Notes under the pieces: generated by a model | Told to the model about the DNA's origin: nothing | Database searches by the model: none | The model's input: the letters and a program-made list of their open reading frames with translations, nothing else | Shown here: one piece after another, positions 15,001 to 25,700 of the stretch | How positions within the stretch are numbered: position 1 is the stretch's first letter | Layout of the letters: each line of letters begins with the position of its first letter | From: Synanceia verrucosa | Taxonomy: Eukaryota > Chordata > Actinopteri > Perciformes > Synanceiidae | Assembly: GCA_029721515.1 (NCBI GenBank) | Contig: CM056567.1 | Span: 4,911,507 to 4,975,506, forward strand | DNA: 64,000 nt | Direction of reading: 5' to 3' | Program-made: the position numbers and the translations under genes

Positions 15001-18000
15001 GTATGTCGAAAAGTCAAAAAATGTAAAAAAAAATTAAAACGTCTAAAAAGTGACAAAAATGACTCATTATGGCATTTTGAATGGATTTATCTCATTGTTT
15101 GTGTTTAAATGTTGTAAAAAAGCCAAGTTATAGGATGTCAAAAAATACCTCCTAAAGAAAAGTCATACTATAGTAAGTCAAAAAAGTCAAAAAATGTGAA
15201 AAAAAATTAAAATGTCTAAAAGGTGATAAAAATGCCTTATTATGGTATCTTGAATGTATTTATAGTATAATTTGTGTTTAAATGTTGTAAAAAAAAAGCC
15301 GAATTATAGGATATCAAAAAATACCTCCTTAAGAAAAAAGCCATACTATTGTATGTCGAAAAAGTCAAAAAATGAAAATGTCTAAAAAGTGACAAAAATG
15401 ACTCATTATGGCATTTTTAATGGATTTATAGCATAATTTGTGTTTAAATGTTGTAAAAAAGCTAAATTATAGGATGTCAACAAATAGCTCCTAAAGAAAA
15501 AAGTCATACTATTGTATGTCGAAAAAGTCAAAAAATGTCAAAAGATTAAAATGTCTAAAAAGTGATGAAAATGATTTATTATGGTATGTTGAATGGATTC
15601 ATAGCATAATTTGTGTTTAAATGTTGTGAAAAATCCAAATTATAGGATGTCAAAAAATACCTCCTAAAGAAAGAAGTCATACTATTGTATATCGAAAAAG
15701 TCAAAAAATGTCAAAAAATTAAAATGTCTAAAAAGTGACAAAAATGACTCATTATGGCATTTTTAATGGATTTATCACATAATTTGTGTTTAAATGTTGG
15801 AAAAAAGCTAAATTATGGTATGTCAAAAAATATCTCCTAAAGAAAAAAGTCATACTATAGTATGTTGAAAAAGTCAAAAAATGTCAAAAAATTGAAATGT
15901 CTAAAAAGTGATGAAAATGATTTATTATGGTATGTTGAATGGATTTATAGCATAATTTGTGTTTAAATGTTGTAAAAAAGCCAAATTAAGGGATATCAAA
16001 AAATACCTCCTGAAGAAAAAAGTCATACTATAGTATGTCGAAAAAGTTAAAAAATGTCAAAAAATTGAAATGTCTAAAAAGTGATGAAAATGATTTATTA
16101 TGGTATGTTGAATGGATTTATACCATAATTTGTGTTTAAATGTTGTAAAAAAGCCAAATTATAGGATATCAAAAAATACCTCCTGAAGAAAAAAGTCATA
16201 CTATTGTATGTCGAAAAGGTCAAAAAATGTAAAAAAAATTAAAATGTCTGAAAAGTGACAAAATTTACTCATTATGGCATTTTCAATGGATTTATAGCAT
16301 AATTTGTGTTTAAATGTTGTAAAAAACTCCAAATTATAGGATGTCAAAAAATACCTCCTAAAGAAAAGTCATACTATTGTATGTCGAAAAAGTCAAAAAA
16401 TGTAAAAACTTAAAATGTCTAAAAAATGACAAAAAAATACTCATTATGGCATTTTTAGTGGATTTGTACCATAATTTGTGTTTAAATGTTGTAAAAAATC
16501 CAAATTATAGGATGTCAAAAAATACCTCCTATAGAAAAAGTCATACTATAGTATGTCGAAAAAGTGAAAAAAAAAGTCAAAAAATTAAAATGTTTAAAAA
16601 GTGAGAAAAATGACTCATTATGGCATTTTTAATGGATTTATGGCATAATTTGTGTTTAAATGTTATAAAAAAGCCAAATTATAGGATGTCAAAAAAATAG
16701 CTCCTAAAAGAAAGTCATACTATAGTATGTCGAAAAAGTCAAAAAATGTAAAAAAATTAAAACATCTAAAAAGTGACAAAAATGACTCATTATGGCATTT
16801 TTAATGGATTTCTAGCATAATTTGTTTAAATGTTGTAAAAAAGCCAAATTATAGGATGTCAAAAAAATAGCTCCTAAAAGAAAGTCATACTATAGTATGT
16901 CGAAAAAGTCAAAAAATGTAAAAAAAATTAAAAAGTTTAAAAAGTAACAAAAATGACTGATTATGGCATTTTTAATGGATTTATAGCATAATTTGTGTTT
17001 AAATGTTGTAAAAAAGCCAAAATATAGGATGTCAAAAAAATAGCTCCTAAAAGAAAGTCCTACTATAGTATGTCGAAAAGTCAAACAATGTAAAAAAAAA
17101 TTAAAACGTCTAAAAAGTGACAAAAATGACTCATTATGGCATTTTGAATGGATTTATCGCATTGTTTTTGTTTAAATGTTCTAACAAAGCCAAATTATAG
17201 GATGTCAAAAAATACCTCCTGAAGAAAAGTCATACTATAGTATGTCGAAAAAGTCAAAAAATGTGAAAAAATTGAAATGTCTAAAAAGTGATGAAAATGA
17301 TTTATTACGGTATGTTGAATGGATTTATAGCATAATTTGTGTTTAAATGTTGTAAAAAAGCCAAATTATAGGATGTCAAAAAATACCTCCTGAAGAAAAA
17401 AGTCAAACTATTGTATTTCGAAAAAGTAAAAAAATGTCAAAAAATTAAAATGTCTAAAAGGTGATAAAAATGCCTTATTATGGTATCTTGAATGGATTTA
17501 TAGCATGATTTGTGTTTAAATGTTGTAAAAAAAAAGCCAAATTATAGGTTGTCAAAAAACACCCCCTAAAGAAAAAAGTCATACTATAGTATGTCGAAAA
17601 AAATAAAAAAAAAATGTGAAAAAATTGAAATATTATAATTTGTGTAAAAAAGCCAAACTATAGGATGTCAAAAAATAGCTCCTAAAAGAAAGTCATACTA
17701 TAGTATGTCGAAAAAGTCAAAAAAATGTCAAAAAATTGAAATGTCTAAAAAGTGATAAAAATGCCTTATTATGGTATCTTGAATGGATTTATAGCATAAT
17801 TTGTTTAAATTATAGGATATTAAAAAATACTTCCTAAAGAAAAAAGTCATACTATTGTATGTCGAAAAAGTCAAAAAATGTCAAAAAATTAAAATGTCTA
17901 AAAAGTGACAAAAAAAGACTCATTATGGCATTTTGATTGGATTTATAGCATAATTTGTGTTTAAATGTTGTAAAAAAGCTAAATTATAGGATGTCAAAAA

Positions 18001-18215
18001 AATAGCTCTGAAAAGAAAGTCATACTATAGTATGTCAAAAAAGTCAAAAAAATGTCAAAAAATTAAAACGTCTAAAAAGTGATAAAAATGCCTTATTATG
18101 GTATCTTGAATGGATTTATAGCATAATTTGTGTTTAAATGTTGTAAAAAAGCCAAATTATAGGATGTCAAAAAATAGCTCCTAAAAGAAAGTAATATTAT
18201 AGTATGTCGAAAAAG
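1..18215 (+). repeat. Satellite array, about 173-bp monomer, about 105 copies
   Basis: Tandem head-to-tail array that fills the first 18.2 kb. Successive landmark positions (185, 361, 533, 705, 876, 1054, 1225) give a period of 171-178 bp. A consensus built by eye is 173 bp and about 24% G+C. Order within a monomer: the palindrome CATACTATAGTATG (or CATACTATTGTATG), a run of A-tracts separated by GTC/TGTC, then GACTCATTATGGCATTTT, GGATTTATAGCATAATTTG, GCCAAATTATAGGAT and a CCTCCTAAAG segment. Monomers differ by point changes and 1-8 bp indels in A-runs. The many short open frames inside are translations of the repeat, not genes. I see no CENP-B-box-like motif. The monomer length is typical of centromeric or pericentromeric satellites, but a centromeric role is only inference. 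The array continues beyond the left edge of the window. Confidence 0.97.
5908..5968. other. Short non-satellite insertion inside the array
   Basis: One monomer is interrupted after CCTCCTGAAGAAAAAA by about 55-60 bp with no counterpart in other monomers. The stretch is GC-richer in its middle (it contains ACTCCGCCTGCACC) and ends in a TTATTATTATTG run that re-enters the satellite at TTGTATGTCG. About 7 bp of the monomer are missing at the junction. Origin unknown: filler DNA from break repair or a scrap of a transposon are both possible. Confidence 0.7.
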
Positions 18216-18480
18216 TAAAAAAACATGCTATAGTAAGGTATTTTCATGACTTTTTGTGACAGTTTACATTTTGACTGATGACTTTTTCCGACATACTACA
18301 CTATGACATTTTACCACATCTTTCACCATGCTATAATTTGGCTTCATTTTTGGTTATTGTATAATATGTTGGAAAACACTATTATTTCATGCTATGCTAA
18401 GTCATTTCCGTAACATTTTTTCAACATTCTAAACATTGACTTTTTCCCCTCTAACAATGTTGACATACAGCAAAACACGG
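18216..18480 (-). repeat. Inverted, decayed satellite monomers at the array edge
   Basis: The forward array stops near 18,215. What follows reads as satellite only on the minus strand: GACTTTTTCCGACATACTAC (about 18,282-18,301) is the reverse complement of the monomer start, CTATAATTTGGCTTC (about 18,332) of its GCCAAATTATAG segment, and AAGTCATTTCCGTAACATTTTTTC (near 18,400, quoted only to locate it by its core AAGTCATTT) of the GTGACAAAAATGACT part. About 1.5 monomers are recognisable and they are much more diverged than the array interior, as expected at the rim of a satellite where homogenisation fades. Confidence 0.75.
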
Positions 18481-18540
18481 CTCAATGAAATAAGTTCAAA
18501 TAAATCATAAAAAATTCACAAAAAAAACAGACTAAAAAAA

Positions 18541-18830
18541 GTGCCGGTTTGATTCTGACCTGTGTCCTTCACTGTGGTGTTACCATGTCCTCCCAGGTTC
18601 TCTCTGGGTTCTCCGGCTTCCTCCCACAGTCCAAAGACATGCAGATCAGGTTAACTGGTTAACCCTAAATTGGCCATTGGTTTGTATGTCAGTCTGAATG
18701 ACCTTCTCCATTTTTCAGCCCTGTCATGATCTGACGATCTGCATTCATTCTAGTCAGCGGTGATCGGCTACAGCCGCTTGGACCCTGAATGGGATAAGTG
18801 GTGGTTAACATGGAATAAATGAATGATAGT
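18541..18830 (+). mobile_element. Diverged tRNA-SINE remnant (same family as 47.5 kb)
   Basis: Shares the body of the SINE copies at 35.1 and 47.5 kb: a B-box-like CGGTTTGATTCTGACC, then GGTTCTCCGGCTTCCTCCCA, CCAAAGACATGCAG, GGTTAACTGG, TAAATTGGCC and the tail GACCCTGAATGGGATAAGTGG ending in an AATGAATGAT run. The tRNA-like head with the A box is missing, so it is a 5'-truncated old copy. No clear target-site duplication was seen. Confidence 0.75.
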
Positions 18831-18940
18831 ATTTTTTCAAGGGCCATAACAGTCGCAAAACTAATTTATCAACTTTTAAGACCTGATTATTCTACCACAG
18901 CCATTAATATAAACTTACAAATATTAGCAATCGAGAAAAG

Positions 18941-18946
18941 TTTATT
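18941..18946 (-). promoter_or_regulatory. Putative sgo1 poly(A) signal
   Basis: AATAAA on the minus strand, about 265 bp beyond the sgo1 stop codon and the first canonical hexamer downstream of it. It would give a short 3' UTR. The last sgo1 exon therefore ends within about 700 bp of the satellite edge. Confidence 0.5.
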
Positions 18947-19209
18947 GTCACATCATATAATAACATATACAATTAAGAAAACAGATACAAACACATTAAT
19001 ATAATAAGAACTAATAAAAACATATAAGCAGAATCGGAGAATCTGGTCATAAAATAACTGTTAGAACACATAGCTAGAGAGAAATGCAAGAGAGAAGAAA
19101 GTCACAAAAATAAGATGTGAAATACCACCTTCAGAGTAAAAATCACTTCACAAAACTAGGTCACATTAAAAATGACGATACCAGCCAATGTTCAACGAGG
19201 TAACTTCCT

Positions 19210-22200
19210 TCAGCGACATCCAACAAATGACTCATTGTATTTCTCAAATGGCTGCTGGCTGCTCATGGAATTTCTTGATTTCTGCACAGACCTCCTGCCA
19301 GACGCCTTCTTAAAAATAGGGGAGCGGAGGAACTGCAAGTCGGTGAACTTGTCTCCACGCCGAAGTTTTCTGTCAAGACAACAATGTATTTTTAAGTATC
19401 CATACAGTGAACTCGTTTACATAAAGGGCATCATCAACATGGAAACTTACGCATTCAGCGTGGGTTCCTTGTAGTCCACCGCCATGGTGCAGCGCCGCTT
19501 GCGAGCAGGAACATGGGTGGAGCATCGGATATCAGAGGGTCGGGGGCCACCGTGGGAGTATTTGCGATAGGCTGCAGGGGACAGATTGGTCACATCACAC
19601 AGACTCAAGCCCCTCCCTGCTGGCCTTACACCAAGCCCACCTGTGGAAACGTGAAGGAAGATGTGATCCAAAAGCAAGAATAAGAAAACAGGAGTTGTGT
19701 GTGAGTCCATGTGGGCACACCTGAGAGCAGATAAATAACAGAGTGCAAGGAAGACAATGCATTGAAAAGTGATGATGAAAACGACCCATCCAAGCCTCCT
19801 AAGTACCCACTAGTGACGAAGCTGTCCTACTGTGAGCTTTTATTTCTGCAAGCAGGTTTGGTAAGTGACAAGTAAACATACGTTTCTTGCAAATCTTGAC
19901 CCTCTGGGGTGTTTGGTGGAGTAACAGAGGAGGGGGAGCTTCACCGGAGGAATCTCCAAAATTGGACAGGACGTTGTCTATTCTCATCATCTCTGCTTCA
20001 ACCAGAGGGCTGACAGGCGGCAAACAATCCTCCTCAGTAACCCTTCTTTCAGGCTCTGAAAGAACAGGATAATCAAACAAAAATGACATTTAATTCCCAA
20101 ATTATGATCAGCAAAAAGAGCGCAAACTCAGTGACATCATCGCATGACAAGAGGATAACACCAAGGCAGAGTATAGACAGAAATCACACCTGTACTTGAA
20201 ATATGAAATCATGTGAAATCAAAAGGTTTGTTTTTGTCCCATCTGTACAAAGTCACTGACCACGGTTTCTAACAAAACACATGATAAACATGACAGCCAG
20301 TGTTCAAGGAAGGACACTGAATTATGGACAAAGATATAAAAACAGCTATGAATGAAGGGAAATGTGTTGTTGTTGCTCATCACTACTGCCTAAATAAATG
20401 CATGTTAGTCAGGCATTACAGCCTGAGTGCTTGATGTGTCCCTGAACATTTACTCACCTTGGTGATTTTCCTCACTTAACATCGCTGAATCAGGACTGTT
20501 AGAAAAGTCAGCGTCAGGGGGGTGATGAGCTTCTTTTTCAGGCTCTACAGTCTTCGGACTTGACTCCTCATCTCTAAAGACTAAGAAACAATGAAATAAA
20601 TTTAGCCACCCAAAGGCAAATAAACCACAAATGAAACATGAAGTTGAAGTTAAGAGCAACAATCCAAAAAGCGCACCAGTGATCTCCTGTTTTGAAGGGA
20701 TGTTTTCTTTCTGTTTGAGATGTTTTCTTTCTGTTTGCCGGCCTCTCCGAGTGGTGATCACTTTGGCCTTGTCAGGGGAAGCCTGTCTCTGTCTGCTCTT
20801 CTGAGGGACATAAAGGCTGTCCTCTGATTCAGAAGACGGTGATGACAAGCTGGATTCAATCGGTTTGGAAACCACAGGAGAAGTTCCAGATCGTGGAGGC
20901 TCTTCAGTGATGGGCATCGATGACTGCCCGTCCTCTGTCTTGGCCTTGAACGGTGTTACGTGAACTGCCCCTTCACAGTCAAAATCAAATGTGTCATTAA
21001 ATCCCAGTGAAGTGTTGAGCTTATTGCCCTGTGATGGGGGTGCTGCTTTGACCCGTGTGGCTGACCGGTCGCGACTCTTGGATCGAGCTCTCGGTTTGGG
21101 ATTCTCCCAAGGTTTCTTTAATGGAGCACGCTCTGGTTTGCGGCCTCTCTCTGGTTTCTGTGGAGCAGGTTCTGGTTTGGTGCGGGTCTGCTGCTGGGCT
21201 TTTCTCCTGCCGAGTCGCTGCTGGTTGTTGTTGTTTTTGGGTGGGACAGGTTCAGGAGTAGAATGCTTAAATTCCTCACTGCCGACTGGATCCAATAAAT
21301 CTGGTTCTGCTGCTGCTGCCTGTGGCTGCTTCACATTTTCACTGCCACTACCAATAGGACTTGCTATCAAAGGACCCAAACCTGCGATTGGGTCCCCCTC
21401 ACTCAACAACTTCCTTTCTTGCACACGCTCAGACCTCCTCCTGCCTCCTCTATCTCCATGGCGACGCCTCACACCCACTGTAGATGGCAGGGCACCCTGA
21501 TTGTCAGATTGTACATTCTTTTCAGAAGACTGAGGGTCTGTGAAGAAAATGATAAGCTCAGTAAATCAGTAAAAAAATAAATTTGAGCTATTGTTGCTAA
21601 TGTTTATTATCAAGTCTAGTAATAATTAGTAGTATTGTGTTTGTCTGTGTGTGAATATACCTGTACAATTTGGTGAGGCGTGGCAAACAACGGGCTCATC
21701 GAGGTTCCGGTTTCTTCTGTAAAGTGAGATGTAATTCTGATAACCATAAAACTTGTTATCCAATTGGATGTGACGGATTGTTGCATTGACCTTACCTTGC
21801 CGAGTCAACATGGTGTTGTCTTTCAATGAGGACATTTGAAGGTTTAGCCTAAATCAGAATAGTTAGAAATAAAGGGTTTTACAATGACGCACAGTGCTGC
21901 AAAAGGATAAGGACAGAGCTCAGGTATACCTGATGCACCTCTGCAGCACTGACTGCCAGTGCTTCCTGCTCTTTAAACTTCTTCTTGAGCAGCAGCAGGT
22001 GAAGAAACAGCGCCTGTTGCTCTCTCTTCAGCTGCAGGATCACTGCATTGGCCTGTCTCCCTTTTTCCTTCTCAGCTTGCAGGGCGACAGCCAGCTCCTT
22101 GTTGTTCAGCTGGACACCCTTCAGTATGGTGTGAATGGAGTTCACCACTGAGAGGACACACGGGATGGATGTTATTTGAAGGCAAAACTTCGTCTGCATG

Positions 22201-22405
22201 TACAGTTTGTGCACATTACATGCATTAAAGCTGTGATTCTCGTTTGTCTCATTTGCTCACCACTGCTGTTGTTCATCATTTTGGACCGTCCTCTGTTGGA
22301 AGACGAAGCACGGGCCAGCCGTTTGTTCCTCTTCTCCTTCATCCTCTCCTTGATGTCCTCCAGACTTTGCTGGAAGGATTTCTTCTGTGCTCGTTCTTTC
22401 GCCAT
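19210..22405 (-). CDS. sgo1: Shugoshin 1, complete, 9 coding exons
   Basis: Protects centromeric cohesin from removal until anaphase by recruiting PP2A. Coding exons (minus): 22405-22261, 22147-21930, 21848-21796, 21716-21661, 21537-20677, 20571-20458, 20055-19882, 19640-19451 and 19369-19210; all phases join to a 656-aa protein. The start MAKERAQKKSFQ matches the vertebrate SGO1 N-terminus. Residues about 49-120 are a Leu/Lys/Glu-rich coiled coil (homodimer and PP2A-B56 contact in the family). The long exon 5 is basic and low-complexity. It holds FDF (about 341-343) followed by HVTPF (about 350-354), matching the human cohesin-binding FxF motif and CDK-site region. Exons 8-9 carry the conserved C-terminal SGO motif (RKRRC, then VDYKEPTL, then KLRRGDKFTDL), which reads phosphorylated H2A at kinetochores. 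The exon 6 acceptor (just after TTTAGAG) was chosen because it keeps frame. Overall identity is very secure; single exon borders slightly less so. Confidence 0.96.
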
Positions 22406-22593
22406 GGCTCAGGACCACTGATTAGTTTAAGGTTGTTTTTTTTAACGTTATCCAACTTATCGACACTGCGTAGCCTAGCGATAAACCTCAGCAAAACAGA
22501 CCATTAGCGTGCTGGCTAGGTTAACAGCTAGCTAGGTTAGCATGCTATTTCACGGAAGTCAACAGTCTTCCGTCGTATTTAAAATTAACTTAC

Positions 22594-22600
22594 CGGCAAA
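22594..22600 (-). other. Possible 5'-UTR splice donor of sgo1
   Basis: On the minus strand the sequence TTTGCCG/GTAAGTT lies about 190 bp upstream of the sgo1 start codon and fits a vertebrate donor. A possible acceptor (CTAATCAG/TGG) sits about 12-15 bp upstream of the ATG, though its pyrimidine tract is poor. This suggests, without proof, a non-coding first exon upstream of 22,594. Confidence 0.3.
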
Positions 22601-22723
22601 CCATGTATGTCGCCAAACTATCTGATGTGTACGAAGATAAGTGAATTGTCAACTTCAGTCCGCTATATGACCCATGATAAGCGTAATTTTAACACAACAC
22701 ATCCGGCACTCCGTGAGTTTACG

Positions 22724-22774
22724 TTCGAATTTGGAGCCGCGACTGTTGATTGGTTGACATTTCAAATGACGTCA
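22724..22774 (-). promoter_or_regulatory. sgo1 promoter: CRE, CCAAT and CHR-like motifs
   Basis: Reading along the minus strand towards sgo1: palindromic TGACGTCA (22774-22767), TTTGAA (22766-22761), CCAAT (22753-22749) and TTCGAA (22729-22724). TTTGAA/TTCGAA are the CHR core that binds the MuvB complex, and closely spaced CCAAT boxes (NF-Y) are the usual partners in G2/M gene promoters. A mitotic gene such as sgo1 is expected to be controlled this way. The motifs are about 320-370 bp upstream of the ATG. Confidence 0.5.
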
Positions 22775-22799
22775 CTTCCTTCAAGTGACGCTTTCGTGC

Positions 22800-25700
22800 G
22801 CTAGGCGGCGCTAATGCACAGCAAAAATTATTACTCAAGTCTGAGTATTCAGAGCCTTTGTGAGTCAACAGTAAACCAGCACAGTGCACAGAACATAGAA
22901 CAGCATTAAATTAGAATTATTGCCATTTCAGTCAATACATCTCCTCCTTTACTTTGTTTGTTTGCAGCAGATAAACAAAGCAAAGGGCAGAACATTGAAA
23001 AAAATGGAGGTAGGCCGTAGTAAATTTCTAATTTTATTAGTACTCATCAAGGGTCAGGCACATTCAGCACTTAAAAAATGACTAATTGGGTATTTATAAA
23101 TGACTGCTGAAGATAAGAGCTTGAGCCGTGCTCTGTAAAGTGCTCTGCTGCATGTATAGAGCTGATAATTATGTTAATCTAAAAGCCTGCTGACAGACGA
23201 TGTTTGAGTTGTATTCCTTGAGGTTTTTCTGAAACCTTTTCAGATTACACAGGAGCTCAGGAGCAAGTGAATTATTAGATAAATGTAAGTTTAAATGTGA
23301 GCAAGTAAGTGTGATGAAATGTGCTCTTAACGGAGAGCCTCTCATCTCATTTTTTATACATACATAGCGCCTAGAGTAGATGCCGTCATGCCAAAAGTAG
23401 ACTGCCCTTCTCAGGTTTTGCTCAATAGATGTTCTGTAAATATTGGATTACAATGAATAGCTCATCATGAGCTCATTTACTTTCCAAACCCAAAGTCAAA
23501 CAGGCATGTCTCAGTTGGCAGAGTTCAGGGAAGAAACTCACACCTTTCCTGTATGGCACTGCAATGTAGCATCCATTTGGACCTTCTGTCAGTGATGAGC
23601 CAAGAAAGTGTCCATGACAGCCAACTGACTGGCATATTGAGGCTATGGAGGGTTTTTGGTAAAGCTTGGGTGTTGTCAGTGTCACCCACTGAAAACAAAT
23701 GACTTCAGCAGGGTGCCTCAGCTGTGCAGCAGGCCTGTGCTTTCAGTAAACCATGCAGACAGATTTAGCTCAAGGGGATTTTCCATATTGTGCATGCAAG
23801 ATTATAGCAGCCTCTAAACTGCGGCTAAAATCATACATATTCAGTACCACTCAGTTTACTATGATGTAGGGGTTTGTTTAAGTGTTGCAGGTATGAATGT
23901 GTGTGACGACTCACTGTTTTAATAATGAGCTCACTTTTGTCTACCTCAAAGCTTATTATGTATGCAAAAAACAGTATAAGTTACAGCTGTAATGTGTGAA
24001 AGTGTTTTGTTGAGTCTGTCTGTATTAAAATGAAAAAGACAGAGACAGAGAAGGAGAGCGAGAAGCATTTACAGACAGACAGATAGACAGCCAGAGGGAC
24101 TCCATAGGTTTTAGCTCAGCGTGCTTTAATGGGCAAATCAATCATTTCATGCCACCCCCGACTAACCACGTGTCAGACGCCTGGAGAGAAACCTATTTTC
24201 ACAGGTATAGCAAAAGGATAGAACAAGAGGGACTGATTAAATTAAAAATGCATTGTGGCAGTCAGAGAAATTAGGGCACACATAGATACAAATAACTCAC
24301 ACGTCAACACAGACGAATACATTGCCTTTGTAGTGCAACAGCAAGCGAGTACAAGTCTATTTATCCACTAACTTGATGCACTGATATCTTTATTAAAACA
24401 TAACAAAATAATCTGTGTCCAGTCACATAGCTCACCCATCAATGTCCAGATGGTCTGAATGTCCAAGGAAAAGCTCATCTGCTTTTCTATCAAATGAAAA
24501 GTATTAGCTCTAATCTGTGCAGTCGCCTCAGCCGGGGCCAAGAATACACATCCCCACTTTTTAATATGGAAAATGTGAGTATGGGGCCATACTCGCAATT
24601 TATGGTAATGAAATCATAACACAGGTTGTGTCATCAACTCTAAAACCAACACACAGAAGTAAGACAGAAATCTCAGGAAATCAGATTATGACTTCATTTA
24701 TGGATCGTAGATTGATGGGAAACTGTGGTTAAGAAAACAAGCCTACACCATATGTTTTTTTTTTGTAAAAAAAACACTGTAAAAAAAAAAAAGTCAGTGA
24801 TAAAAGAATAAAGATATTTCCATTGTACCATATATGGAGACCTAGCAACAGCCAAAAATAAATTAATATCTACATATTGCTATTAATAAAGCACTCCAAA
24901 TCTAATTGAATGGATAGATATATAGTATTTTACCTGGTTTGGTTAGCCTATGCTTCCATTTTTTCTGTATAGAAACAAAAATACATATTCTCATGTTTGT
25001 ATTAAACCTCTGCAGGCACCTTCAGTCAGTCAGTGTTAGATTAAAGAGCCTGTTCCCTCAAATCCACACTATAACACAGTTAATCATCGAATTAAGAAAG
25101 GCACTATTTAGAGGGGATAGCCGGTCCACTGCGGCACTGATTACTATAACTGGAGCATCCCACATTGCAGTTCAATATTGCAAAAGAATCATGAAACTGT
25201 TTGTCCTCTATAGTGTGAACAATGTCAGACTGAGTTGCGAACAAATTAAAGAGAGGGAGCAGTCTTTCAGCATCACGTCTCTTTGAAACCAGACAACAGC
25301 AGCACTGAGCCCCAGACACACAATCAGCTCTCTGTGGGGTGCAGCTTGGTCATTATGCCTTACAGCCTGCTCTTCTACACCCTGCAGAGCCATTTACTTC
25401 ACAGCCTGCATCCCTTCCGTTTACTGATCTGTTGCGCCATGCCGCACCGCTGCAAAGCCTCACAGGGTCTGAGCAAATCCTGTCTGGTGCTGCAGGAGCA
25501 AAAGCTGCTGCTGCTCAGGAGACAACGTGAATTGGCTGCAGTGTCTAAACTTACTCTGGACAACTTTGGCCAAACAGATGGTGCTTGTGCCATGGCTCCC
25601 CTCTGCTCACTCATCTTTTTGTCTTTCCGCTATAGAGCCGTAGAACCACAGCTCCCAAGAGCAGCTTTTACAGGGCTTTTGGTGTGGGAGTGCAAACCTA

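Noticed and set aside
1..18200. Many open frames of 60-101 residues in the first 18 kb on both strands
   Set aside because: They are translations of the satellite monomer (recurring SYYSMSKK or SYNLAFFFTTFK words) and change with each indel; no gene.
1..18200. Regular repeats that could recall a CRISPR array
   Set aside because: Units are contiguous 173-bp tandem copies without unique spacers, in a vertebrate genome.
20991..21500. 169-aa plus-strand frame opposite sgo1
   Set aside because: Antisense shadow of the long sgo1 exon 5, whose minus-strand frame is conserved.
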